Below are positions 7,563 to 16,018 of a stretch of 51,717 nt of DNA, piece after piece (the stretch's first letter is position 1; the number at the start of each line of letters is the position of its first letter). The DNA comes from Glaciecola sp. UBA1851. GTDB lineage: Bacteria > Pseudomonadota > Gammaproteobacteria > Enterobacterales > Alteromonadaceae. The stretch lies in NCBI GenBank assembly GCA_002338515.1, contig DDIL01000205.1, positions 1-51,717 of the forward strand. The letters are read 5' to 3'. Both the position numbers and the translations under genes were made by a program. Under the pieces are notes generated by a model. The model was not told the origin of the DNA, searched no databases, and was given only the letters and a program-made list of their open reading frames with translations.

Positions 7563-8534
7563 ATGGAATTAAGCGCAATAAAAACCCTGTCAGATCCTGA
7601 TATGAAGGCCGTTAATCAGCTAATTCAAGCCCAAGTTGAATCTGATGTAGTGCTGATAAATCAATTAGGATTTTATATTGTAAATAGTGGCGGTAAGCGC
7701 TTGCGCCCACTGTTAACCGTATTGGCCGCTCGGTCATTAAATATTAAGAATAATGATCATCACGCCCTTGCCGCTATTATCGAATTTATTCATACAGCAA
7801 CGTTACTTCATGACGATGTAGTTGACGAATCGACTATGCGCCGAGGGAGAGAAACTGCGAATGCTGTATTCGGCAATCAAGCGAGCGTATTAGTGGGTGA
7901 TTTTCTTTATTCTAGGGCTTTCCAAATGATGGTCGGTTTGAAACGCATGCGGGTAATGGAAATATTATCAGACGCCACCAATAGAATTGCACAAGGTGAA
8001 GTCATGCAGTTAATGAACTGTAACGACCCAAACACTACAGAGCAAAGCTACATGGAAGTTATTTATAGTAAAACCGCTCGACTATTTGAAGCAGCGACTC
8101 AACTTGCCGCCGTTTTGACAGATCAAAAAGAACCTGTAGAACTCGCTATGCAAGAATACGGCAAGCAACTAGGCACCGCATTTCAATTAATAGATGATGT
8201 ACTTGATTATACTGCTAGTGAAGATGATATGGGTAAGAAGGCGGGTGATGACCTTGCTGAAGGAAAACCTACACTTCCTTTATTACATGCAATGTGGCAT
8301 GCAAATCAAGACGATGCACAGCTTATAAAAAGTGCGATTGAGAATGCAGATGGCATGAAGCATTTCGAAAAAATAACATCACTGATGGATACACATGGTT
8401 CCATTGAATATACCAGAGCCAAAGCGATTGAAGCTTCTGAATCTGCTAAAAAAGCGTTACATCTATTACCTGAATCTAATTATAAAAATGCGCTTATTGG
8501 ATTGGCCGATTTATCGGTTAATAGAGACAGCTAA
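7563..8534 (+). CDS. ispB: Octaprenyl diphosphate synthase (long-chain trans-prenyltransferase)
   Basis: This 323-residue enzyme extends farnesyl diphosphate with isopentenyl diphosphate to make the ubiquinone/menaquinone side chain. Both Asp-rich magnesium-binding motifs are present: LLHDDVVDES near residue 82 (FARM) and QLIDDVLDYTA near residue 208 (SARM). GGKRLRP (about residue 44), the substrate-binding motif of polyprenyl synthases, is also seen. Length matches E. coli IspB (323). It is divergent from rplU, the conserved gammaproteobacterial arrangement. Chain length cannot be read from the sequence; C40 is assumed from the orthologue. Confidence 0.95.
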   Translation: MELSAIKTLSDPDMKAVNQLIQAQVESDVVLINQLGFYIVNSGGKRLRPLLTVLAARSLNIKNNDHHALAAIIEFIHTATLLHDDVVDESTMRRGRETANAVFGNQASVLVGDFLYSRAFQMMVGLKRMRVMEILSDATNRIAQGEVMQLMNCNDPNTTEQSYMEVIYSKTARLFEAATQLAAVLTDQKEPVELAMQEYGKQLGTAFQLIDDVLDYTASEDDMGKKAGDDLAEGKPTLPLLHAMWHANQDDAQLIKSAIENADGMKHFEKITSLMDTHGSIEYTRAKAIEASESAKKALHLLPESNYKNALIGLADLSVNRDS

Positions 8535-8574
8535 AACTTATTGTAAAGTACGTAAATAACCTTGAGGTAACTAG

Positions 8575-9108
8575 ATGAAGACCCTTAGAACTATGTGCCT
8601 ACCCCAATTATTATGCCTTTTTGTCATTATATCGTTTAGCTTAAATTTAAGCGCCAGTATCCAAACAAAAAATGAAGAAAATCTAGAGGTGATAGATGTA
8701 GTTGGAGAAAAACCGCTCAAATATTATCGCGACCAAATGAAACTTGCTGAATCAAATTTTTATGACATGTATAACGATTTAGTGGATATTAAGAAGTTCA
8801 AAATAAACTGTAGAAAAGAAAAACCCACGGGAAGCCATATAAAAAGAAAGGTATGTTATCCCCAATATGTGCTCAACGAATTCGCAAAAATTACACAACA
8901 GGCGCTTATACCAAAATCTCAAGATGCTCGCGGTTTAGTCGAACCATTCCCTACTATTACTGGAATTAATGAATCAGTTAGTGATACAAGAAATAAGTCT
9001 AACGACTATATGAAAAAGTTATTGATAGACAACCCTGATTTATATAGACAATATTTAGCATTAAGAAAATCGGTTGAGATGTATAAGCAAAAAAAAGAAA
9101 GCAATTAA
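8575..9108 (+). CDS. Secreted protein of unknown function
   Basis: This 177-residue protein has a hydrophobic N-terminus (about residues 9-27, LPQLLCLFVIISFSLNLSAS) that looks like a signal peptide. The mature part contains VIDVVGEKPLKYYRDQM, a Tyr-rich helix, then a two-cysteine segment NCRKEKPTGSHIKRKVCYP that could form a disulphide. The C-terminus is Lys-rich with helical character. I recall similar unnamed proteins in Alteromonadales with the same GEKP...CR...GS.I...VC.P pattern, but know of no function. It follows ispB by 40 bp with GAGGTAAC before the ATG, so cotranscription is possible. Confidence 0.7.
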   Translation: MKTLRTMCLPQLLCLFVIISFSLNLSASIQTKNEENLEVIDVVGEKPLKYYRDQMKLAESNFYDMYNDLVDIKKFKINCRKEKPTGSHIKRKVCYPQYVLNEFAKITQQALIPKSQDARGLVEPFPTITGINESVSDTRNKSNDYMKKLLIDNPDLYRQYLALRKSVEMYKQKKESN

Positions 9109-9139
9109 ATATGAGAGAATACTCATCTATGAAAAGCTA

Positions 9140-9181
9140 AAAAAATGGCAACTCATCTCCCCAAGTATTATTTGAGTTGCC
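9140..9181 (-). terminator. Orphan minus-strand intrinsic terminator
   Basis: Read on the minus strand, GGCAACTCA, a 17-nt loop and TGAGTTGCC are followed at once by ATTTTTTTAG. The stem is 9 bp and perfect with a good U-tract. No minus-strand gene ends here, since the next minus-strand gene on the right (pepQ) stops at 10066 and plus-strand genes lie between. It may end an unannotated small RNA or a leftover transcript. Confidence 0.45.
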
Positions 9182-9362
9182 CATAATGAAAAGTACAAGC
9201 TAGTACCTTTCTGAACTACACCAAACAAGTAACAAGCAGTCCTCGCTAATCACTGATAGTGCAAATACAAGATACTCTTAACGAGTACATTTTTATTATT
9301 GTCTAAAAAAAGACCTTACAACCTATTCAAATATTTCAAAGTTCATACTAAAAGTATTTCAT

Positions 9363-9380
9363 ATTACATCTAGATGTAAT
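9363..9380. repeat. Perfect 18-bp palindrome
   Basis: ATTACATCTAGATGTAAT reads identically on both strands. Its half-sites (TTACATC/GATGTAA) are the same words as in the parDE operators at 504-530 and 1310-1326, but in the opposite arrangement. It could be a regulator site for the gene at 9571, although it lies about 190 bp upstream. Confidence 0.4.
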
Positions 9381-9570
9381 GATTTGTTTTTCATGTATTT
9401 CAACTTATAACAGCTAAGGCATTGTATTTACTTATTAAGTTGAAACTTTACGCTCTTAATATCATACATATAGTTTTACATTCGCTTAACTCAAACACAT
9501 AAACTATTCATCTATTAGCGCGACTATAGTTATGCGACTTATCGCAATAACTTAAATCCCGGAGTTAAAA

Positions 9571-9945
9571 ATGAAAAATTTGAATAGTAAAGTTGGTGTA
9601 TTAATTGTAGGCATAGCAACAAGTAGTTTCGCTTTCGCTGGCATAGAGAAAGTATTTGTAGAATCAGACAATAGTTTCGAAAGCAATATTTGTGTAGCCG
9701 CCGCTACTATGAATAAGCGCAAGCTAACAACTAAGCTCGATACGGCCATTCCCGGTAATATGAAAGCAAGTAAGCTACAGTTTGTGGCAAACGAGTTAAC
9801 TTGCAATGGTATGCCTGTTGCTGAATTTGCTTTTCAGGCAGGCAACTACGAAGTAGCAAACGTGCTTGCTGAGTATGAAAGAAACAATGTTAAAATTTTA
9901 GATATTGCTCGGTTGAGCTCTATGAACACTAATTCTAATGGCTAA
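9571..9945 (+). CDS. DUF3718-family secreted protein
   Basis: This 124-residue protein has a clear signal peptide (MKNLNSKVGVLIVGIATSSF, then AFA cleavage). The mature part contains NICVAAATMNKRKL and later LTCNGMPVAEFAFQAGNYEVA, the paired IC.AA and CNG...FA motifs of DUF3718, a small family in Alteromonas, Pseudoalteromonas and Shewanella relatives. The two cysteines probably form a disulphide in the periplasm. No biochemical function is known. CGGAG lies 8 bp before the ATG, and a terminator-like hairpin follows at 9954-9988. Confidence 0.75.
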   Translation: MKNLNSKVGVLIVGIATSSFAFAGIEKVFVESDNSFESNICVAAATMNKRKLTTKLDTAIPGNMKASKLQFVANELTCNGMPVAEFAFQAGNYEVANVLAEYERNNVKILDIARLSSMNTNSNG

Positions 9946-9953
9946 TAACAGTT

Positions 9954-9988
9954 AAAGGTGCTGCCTATTATTAAAAGGCAGCACCTTT
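9954..9988. terminator. Hairpin between DUF3718 gene and pepQ
   Basis: AAAGGTGCTGCCT and AGGCAGCACCTTT form a perfect 13-bp stem with a 9-nt loop, 9 bp after the DUF3718 stop and before the convergent pepQ end. The U-tract is short, so strength is uncertain; it could serve both strands. Confidence 0.65.
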
Positions 9989-10065
9989 GCGATACATGTA
10001 AGGTAAGAGTCAGTGAATTAACTAAAAACATGGCGAGAATTTTATTATTGACTAACGAAAATTAG

Positions 10066-11391
10066 TTAATTTAACCCAGCTTCTCGAGTAATATTTTCAT
10101 TCCTATCCCTGTGAACAATAACGTTGTCTTCTATTCGTACACCACCAAAAGGACGGAAAGTATCAACGACATTCCAGTTTATATACTTAGATTTTTCGCT
10201 ACCCTTCAATTTTGCCAATAGCGAATCAATAAAATAGACACCCGGCTCTATTGTGTAAACATGCCTTGGCTCAATAATTCTGGTGCATCTTAAGAAAGGG
10301 TGCGCTTGCGGTGGTGCGAGTGGCGTGCCTCTATCATCGGCGACATGGCCTGCCACATCATGTACTTGCAAGCCTAAAGGATGGCCTATGCCATGAGGGA
10401 AAAATGTACTGACCACTCCCGTATCAACTGCCTGCTCTGCAGTCATATTCAATATATTAAAATCTATTAAGATTTGCGCAACACCCAAGTAGGCCTCTCT
10501 GTGTATATCAACATAACTTTTACCGGGCTTCATTGCTTCAATTAAGAATAAAGTAAGATTATTTACTCGTTGAATTAACTCTGCAAAAGGGTGTTTTTCT
10601 GTTGTATAGGTTCTTGTAATATCCGAAGCATAACCATGAAAACTTGCTCCCGCATCAATTAAAAATGACAAGTTTTTATGAGGCTTGATTTTATCAAGAA
10701 CGGTGTAATGCAATATAGAAGTATGTTCGTTTAACGCGATGATATTATCATAAGGTACTTGATTGCTATCTTGCTCGGCAGCTGATAAATAAGCTTGGTT
10801 TATTTCAAACTCACTACTATGCAGCAAAAATGCCTCTTTGGCAGCTTTGTGTGCCTTAACAGCAATTCTATTGGCATTTCTCATGCAGGTTAATTCATAA
10901 TCCGTTTTATAGGTTCTATGGTAATGCAGATAATGCATGACACTCTCAGGGTTAACTAACTCAAACCCTAATGCTTTTGCAACTTCTATATATTCACCAA
11001 TGTAAGCATATTTAGACTTATCATAAGGTAGATGTTTCTCGACCCTATTCGCCTCTTTTAGGTAAATGATATCAAAGTGCTCTACCCAAAAATCAGTGGG
11101 AGTTTGCGGCACTTTATGCCAAAAATCATCCGGCTGATAAAAAACTAATTTAGGTTTATCTTTACCATTTATGATCAACCAAGAATTAGGATTATCAACC
11201 ACCGGTAACCATGCTTTAAATTGCGGATTTACTCTAAATGGATAATTTGTATCATCGAGGAAATGCCTTTTTCCTTGACCTGAATGAATAATTAGCCCAT
11301 CAATATTTTCACGTTCAAGTGCTTGGGCGCTTCGTGTTTGAAGTGTGCGAATATGCTCCGCATAGTCACTAATCATTTGCTGTTGTGTCAT
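10066..11391 (-). CDS. pepQ: Xaa-Pro dipeptidase (prolidase, OPAA type)
   Basis: This 441-residue M24 metallopeptidase hydrolyses dipeptides with C-terminal proline. The metal ligands are in the expected order: Asp in FLIDAGASFHGYASD (two Asp), His in FFPHGIGHPLGLQVHD, Glu in YTIEPGVYF and Glu in GGVRIEDNVIV. The N-terminal segment (HSGQGKRHFLDDTNYPFRVN, then PQFKAWLP) closely follows the Alteromonas organophosphorus-acid anhydrolase/prolidase I remember, so this is the same subgroup. AAGG precedes the ATG by 7 bp. It lies 23 bp downstream of slt and is probably cotranscribed. The physiological role is peptide recycling; phosphotriesterase activity is only a family side reaction. Confidence 0.95.
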   Translation of the reverse strand: MTQQQMISDYAEHIRTLQTRSAQALERENIDGLIIHSGQGKRHFLDDTNYPFRVNPQFKAWLPVVDNPNSWLIINGKDKPKLVFYQPDDFWHKVPQTPTDFWVEHFDIIYLKEANRVEKHLPYDKSKYAYIGEYIEVAKALGFELVNPESVMHYLHYHRTYKTDYELTCMRNANRIAVKAHKAAKEAFLLHSSEFEINQAYLSAAEQDSNQVPYDNIIALNEHTSILHYTVLDKIKPHKNLSFLIDAGASFHGYASDITRTYTTEKHPFAELIQRVNNLTLFLIEAMKPGKSYVDIHREAYLGVAQILIDFNILNMTAEQAVDTGVVSTFFPHGIGHPLGLQVHDVAGHVADDRGTPLAPPQAHPFLRCTRIIEPRHVYTIEPGVYFIDSLLAKLKGSEKSKYINWNVVDTFRPFGGVRIEDNVIVHRDRNENITREAGLN

Positions 11392-11414
11392 ACAAAACCT
11401 TATTATTGTTCTTT

Positions 11415-13508
11415 TTATAGAGAAACAGGGATATCTGTCTCAATAAATTCTGTAAATACTTTACTAGGCGAAGCAATTAACTGGCTATCTAAATCGATTT
11501 TATCCACTAATTGTGCATGGTAAATTTGTTTATAAGCCATGACTGCTTTCACATAATTTCGTGTTTCTTTAAATGGAATTAACTCTACCCAAATATCAGC
11601 CTCAAGTGCTTCCTCCTCAGGTAGCCACTGTTTTACTCTGCGCCATCCAGCATTATACGAAGCTGTCGCCAATATTGTATTATTGTCTAACTTATTCATC
11701 AGGTATCGCAAGTATTTATTGCCAATTTTAGCATTAGTTTCAACATCAAGTAGTTGCCTGGAAGTAACTCTTTTCTTTTCTAAATACTTAGCTGTACTAG
11801 GTAAAATTTGCATTAAACCTCTAGCATTTGCGGATGATACTGCATCTGACATAAACGAACTTTCGCGGCGAGCTATGGCAAACGCCCATTCAGGTTCGAT
11901 TTTGTTTCGCTGTGCTTCGCGAGTAATAATATCTTCATGAGCGGTCGGGAAACGACGTTTAACATCATTTAAATAGCCTTCTCTTGAAAACGTAAATATA
12001 GCTTGGTCATGCCAATCCCATGCACTCGCGATAACACTAGTCGCTAATTTTGCCTCATCATCTAACTGCCTTTGAGTATGGCGCCACTCTAGTCTAGCTT
12101 CATGATAGCGACCTAACTGTTTAAGCTCGTAAGCACGTTGGCTGGAATCCATCGCTATAATATTTTTCACCATGTCTGCATCAACTTTAACAGGCTGATG
12201 TTCTAAGTGATAAGGTTGACCTAACTGAGCACTCGCCAAAAAACCATAATAGTGACGCTGACTCGACAATTGTTCATATAAAACTTTTGCTTCATCTTTT
12301 CTATCTAATTGCTCATAAGCTCTTGCTAACCAATACTGATAAGCATTACTAGATACACTTTGAGGATTTAGGTTTTCTACAAGCAATATGATGCTTGCCC
12401 AATCTTGTTGCCGCAAAAGATGCGCCAAATGCCAGCGAGTAACTTCGCTATCACTGCCTACTTCGTCTGCTTTTAAAAGATAGGTTTGCGCCTCTTTATG
12501 ATTATCGATAGCGAGTTTAATACCAAAACGCCCATAAATTTTAGCTTTTTGTTCATCACTAAAACTCATCTTTCTTTCGGCGCTTTTAACAACTTTCAGT
12601 GCTAAATTTTGATCTCTCCATATTAATCTAGATAAGCCATACGCCATTATTTCAGATTCCACTTCTGGGTATCTATTAATGAACCGCTTCGTATTTCTCA
12701 CAAAAGAAGGATCGCGTCTTGTTTTATGCCATAAATCAGCTAAGTATTTTTTGTCTACTGAAAGTAAAGTCGTTAAATAAGGAATAAGCGTGTGTTTACC
12801 GCCATCAGCCGCTTTTTGTATTCTAGCTAAAATGACGTCGTCTGTTAGATTGCCTGCATCCATCCAAACTTTAAAAATACTATCGCATGCTTTTGGTTGA
12901 GACTTTCCAACCGTCCACAATTCTGCGATTTTGGAAAATAATTTTTCAGGCTCTATACCTTGCCTTATTTGATACTGAATAAAGGTACAAGCAAGTTTAG
13001 CGTCACTAGTTGGCTTGTAAAAACGAATGAAGTCGGCGGGTTTGTCTCTTCTAGATAGATATCTTAACCAATTTCTTCTTAAAGAACGCTCAAGAGGTGT
13101 TCCCTCATATTGAGTAAGAAACGCTTCTATCATGGGTTTGTCCGACAATCTTATATTGTCATTCAGCTTCTTTTCAAGTAAGTATGGAGTAAGTGGATAA
13201 TGATTCAAACTTTCTATAGTTTTCGCAAGTTCTTGATAGTCCATTTGCCAAAGGGTTCTTTCAGCGCGCAAGAACGCGGCTCTGTCTTCGCTTCTATCAG
13301 CAACCTCAAACGTAGATTTTGCCAACAACGTTTGGTCTAAAAGCGAGGTGTCATTTTTAGGTAATACTTGTTCGGCTTGCAGCGAAGCGGCGAATACGAA
13401 AGAACACAAAGCGAAAATTAATACTTTAACTATGATATATATGTGAGAAAGGTGATGTTTGATAAAACTCATAAATAATATCGGTTTACTAACGTGTTGA
13501 CATCTCAT
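11415..13508 (-). CDS. slt: Soluble lytic murein transglycosylase
   Basis: This 697-residue periplasmic enzyme cleaves the MurNAc-GlcNAc bond of peptidoglycan, forming 1,6-anhydro ends. The N-terminus is a signal peptide (IYIIVKVLIFALCSFVFAAS, then LQA). A long alpha-superhelical U/L region follows, then the catalytic SLT domain near residue 540: WAFAIARRESSFMSDAVSS carries the catalytic Glu, with GLMQILPSTAKYL and ATASYNAGWRRVKQW downstream. Length is a little above E. coli Slt70. The start could be ATG 13508 or ATG 13472; neither has a strong ribosome site and the signal peptide fits both. A Fur-like palindrome lies 33 bp upstream. Confidence 0.93.
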   Translation of the reverse strand: MRCQHVSKPILFMSFIKHHLSHIYIIVKVLIFALCSFVFAASLQAEQVLPKNDTSLLDQTLLAKSTFEVADRSEDRAAFLRAERTLWQMDYQELAKTIESLNHYPLTPYLLEKKLNDNIRLSDKPMIEAFLTQYEGTPLERSLRRNWLRYLSRRDKPADFIRFYKPTSDAKLACTFIQYQIRQGIEPEKLFSKIAELWTVGKSQPKACDSIFKVWMDAGNLTDDVILARIQKAADGGKHTLIPYLTTLLSVDKKYLADLWHKTRRDPSFVRNTKRFINRYPEVESEIMAYGLSRLIWRDQNLALKVVKSAERKMSFSDEQKAKIYGRFGIKLAIDNHKEAQTYLLKADEVGSDSEVTRWHLAHLLRQQDWASIILLVENLNPQSVSSNAYQYWLARAYEQLDRKDEAKVLYEQLSSQRHYYGFLASAQLGQPYHLEHQPVKVDADMVKNIIAMDSSQRAYELKQLGRYHEARLEWRHTQRQLDDEAKLATSVIASAWDWHDQAIFTFSREGYLNDVKRRFPTAHEDIITREAQRNKIEPEWAFAIARRESSFMSDAVSSANARGLMQILPSTAKYLEKKRVTSRQLLDVETNAKIGNKYLRYLMNKLDNNTILATASYNAGWRRVKQWLPEEEALEADIWVELIPFKETRNYVKAVMAYKQIYHAQLVDKIDLDSQLIASPSKVFTEFIETDIPVSL

Positions 13509-13540
13509 TAAATGCGATACCTACTATAATAGATTGTAAA

Positions 13541-13559
13541 GATAATGATCATTATTTTT
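13541..13559. promoter_or_regulatory. Possible Fur box between slt and fadB
   Basis: The sequence starting GATAATGATCATTAT matches the 19-bp Fur consensus at 15 positions by hand count and contains a perfect 14-bp palindrome. It sits 33 bp before the slt start and about 280 bp before fadB. Fur control of slt would be unusual, and AT-rich DNA gives false hits. The remaining ~330 bp between the two genes shows no other clear element. Confidence 0.35.
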
Positions 13560-13836
13560 TAAAAAAATAAGACCAAATTATTTTGGATAACGTAATATTC
13601 GTATTCGGTAATTTATACACTACACTGAGGTATTGGTTCGGTATTCTTATTTGGTTAGTAACAACAACGTTTTAGGTTGTTTACGCTTTGGAAATTAAAC
13701 AAGATTCCGACAAACTATTAAGTGGAACAGCAAATCAAAACATATGATCAAACCATGCGAACAGTATAGTAAATTTATCGGTTAATGCTGACCTTATCTT
13801 AATAAAAAATTAAATAAACATGTATAGGAGTTAAAA

Positions 13837-15987
13837 ATGATCTACGAAGGCAAAAGTCTTTCAGTGATAATGACAGACGATGGGATTGCTGAGTTAATCT
13901 TTGATGCTGAAGGCTCGGTCAATAAGTTCGATCAGCAAACTGTTTCTGAACTCGATAAAGCGACAGCAGCCATTCAAGGTGCAGACGGTGTAAAAGGCGT
14001 GCTAGTTAGATCCGCAAAAAGTACGTTTATTGTAGGCGCTGACATTACCGAGTTTACTGGGTTATTTTCACTCCCAAAAGAAGAAGTACTAGCGTGGGTA
14101 TCTAAAACCTCTCAAGTGTTTGATCGTTTTGAAGACTTGCCTGTGCCAAGCATCTGCGCAATCAATGGTTTTGCATTAGGCGGCGGTTGTGAAATGACCC
14201 TTGCATGTGATCTAAGAGTCGCCGATTCAACTGCGAGAGTAGGCTTGCCAGAGGTCAAATTGGGTTTAATGCCAGGATTTGGTGGAACGGTTAGATTACC
14301 TCGTATAATTGGCTCTGATAACGCATTAGAATGGATGACAACTGGTCGAGATAGAAATGGTCAAAAAGCGTTGGCTGAAGGGGCTGTAGATGCGGTTGTA
14401 GATCCAGCAAACCTTCACCAAGCAGCACGTAAAATGCTGCTTGATGCAATAGCCGGTAAGTTTGACTGGCAGGCTCGTCGCACTCAAAAAACATCGCCAC
14501 TATCATTAAATACCAATGAAGCTATGATGAGCTTTTCAACTGCTGCTGCCATGGTGGCTGCGCAGGCGGGTAAACATTATCCAGCTCCTCACAAAATGGT
14601 TGAAACAGTGCAAAAAGCAGCAGCAAGTGGGCGAGAAGGTGCATTAAAACTAGAAAATGAAGGTTTTGTTCAGCTAGCTAGAACCGACGCATGTAAAGCC
14701 CAAGTTGGTATCTTCTTGGCTGACCAATTAGTAAAAAGTAAGGGTAAGAAAACCGCAAAAGCTGCAACTAAAGAAGTGAAGCAACACGCTGTGCTAGGAG
14801 CCGGGATAATGGGTGGTGGTATTGCATATCAGGGCGCGGTTAAAGGCGTTAACACCATTATGAAAGACATCGCACAAGGTGCGCTTGACTTGGGCCTTAA
14901 CGAAGCATCTAAAATTCTGACCAAAGGTATGCAACGCGGTAAAGTGGATGCTAAAAAGATGGCTTCTACACTGAATAATATTGTTCCTACGTTAGATATG
15001 AAAGCGATAGCTGGTGCTGACTTAGTAATAGAGGCCGTTGTAGAAAACCCTAAAATTAAAGGTAGCGTCTTAAAAGAAACAGAAGAAACCGTTGCTGAAG
15101 ACGCCATTATTTGCTCTAACACATCAACTATTTCAATTGATTTGCTCGCAAAGTCATTAAGCAAACCTGAACGTTTTTGTGGGATGCATTTCTTTAACCC
15201 TGTACACAAAATGCCTTTAGTTGAAATTATTCGCGGCGAAAAAACAGATGATGCCACTATTGCATCAGTTGTTGCTGCCACCCTAAAAATGGGTAAAACA
15301 CCGATTGTAGTAAACGACTGTCCTGGATTTTTAGTTAACCGTGTTTTATTCCCCTATTTTGCTGGTTTTAGCAAATTAGTCATAGATGGTGCCGACTTTA
15401 CCGCCGTTGATAAAGTCATGGAAAAAGTATTTGGCTGGCCTATGGGTCCAGCATACTTACTTGATGTAGTTGGAATGGATACAGCTGACCATGCTGCCAG
15501 TGTTATGTCTGATGGTATTCCTGAAAGGATGCAGAAAATTGAAAACGACCCAGTCACATTACTGTATACCAATGAGCGTTTAGGTCAGAAAAACGGCAAA
15601 GGCTTCTATAATTTCAGTCTAGACAAACGAGGGCGCCCTGCTAAGAAAGCCGCTCAAGAAGCTTACGATTTGTTTGCACCACATGTCGCTAGTACTAAAG
15701 AATTTGATGCTGAAGAAATTATTGCTCGCACCATGATCCCTATGGCGAATGAGGCGATTCGGTGTTTAGAAGAAGGCATTGTAGGAAGCGCAGCGGAAGC
15801 AGATATGGCGTTGCTATATGGCTTAGGGTTCCCGCCGTTTAGAGGGGGTATTTTCCGTTATATTGAAACAATGGGGTTAGATAACTTTGTTGCACTTGCA
15901 GACAAATACGCAGACTTAGGTCCAATTTATCAAATTAGTGATGGCGTGCGCGAAATGGCGGCATCTGGCAAATCATACTTTGCCTAA
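13837..15987 (+). CDS. fadB: Fatty acid oxidation complex alpha subunit
   Basis: This 716-residue multifunctional enzyme has enoyl-CoA hydratase/isomerase activity (N-terminal crotonase fold) and 3-hydroxyacyl-CoA dehydrogenase activity (C-terminal). The crotonase domain shows GFALGGGCEMTLACDLRVAD with the first catalytic Glu and GLPEVKLGLMPGFGGT with the second. The NAD-binding motif is AVLGAGIMGGGIAYQ near residue 320. The dehydrogenase His lies in CGMHFFNPVHKMPLVEI. Length and the downstream fadA identify FadB rather than FadJ. AGGAG lies 7 bp before the ATG. It forms the alpha2-beta2 beta-oxidation complex with FadA. Confidence 0.97.
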   Translation: MIYEGKSLSVIMTDDGIAELIFDAEGSVNKFDQQTVSELDKATAAIQGADGVKGVLVRSAKSTFIVGADITEFTGLFSLPKEEVLAWVSKTSQVFDRFEDLPVPSICAINGFALGGGCEMTLACDLRVADSTARVGLPEVKLGLMPGFGGTVRLPRIIGSDNALEWMTTGRDRNGQKALAEGAVDAVVDPANLHQAARKMLLDAIAGKFDWQARRTQKTSPLSLNTNEAMMSFSTAAAMVAAQAGKHYPAPHKMVETVQKAAASGREGALKLENEGFVQLARTDACKAQVGIFLADQLVKSKGKKTAKAATKEVKQHAVLGAGIMGGGIAYQGAVKGVNTIMKDIAQGALDLGLNEASKILTKGMQRGKVDAKKMASTLNNIVPTLDMKAIAGADLVIEAVVENPKIKGSVLKETEETVAEDAIICSNTSTISIDLLAKSLSKPERFCGMHFFNPVHKMPLVEIIRGEKTDDATIASVVAATLKMGKTPIVVNDCPGFLVNRVLFPYFAGFSKLVIDGADFTAVDKVMEKVFGWPMGPAYLLDVVGMDTADHAASVMSDGIPERMQKIENDPVTLLYTNERLGQKNGKGFYNFSLDKRGRPAKKAAQEAYDLFAPHVASTKEFDAEEIIARTMIPMANEAIRCLEEGIVGSAAEADMALLYGLGFPPFRGGIFRYIETMGLDNFVALADKYADLGPIYQISDGVREMAASGKSYFA

Positions 15988-16018
15988 TCGCCAAAGCAAA
16001 AGAATTTAGGAGAATAAA

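Larger units (their letters stand above)
9109..9570. other. 462-bp gene-free region
   Basis: No convincing gene lies here on either strand. It holds an inverted repeat with a T-run on the minus strand (9140-9181) and a perfect 18-bp palindrome ATTACATCTAGATGTAAT (9363-9380). It must also contain the promoter of the DUF3718 gene, for which I see no clear boxes. Confidence 0.6.

Noticed and set aside
14829..15281. Long minus-strand frame opposite fadB
   Set aside because: It is antisense to the FadB dehydrogenase domain, with no independent support.
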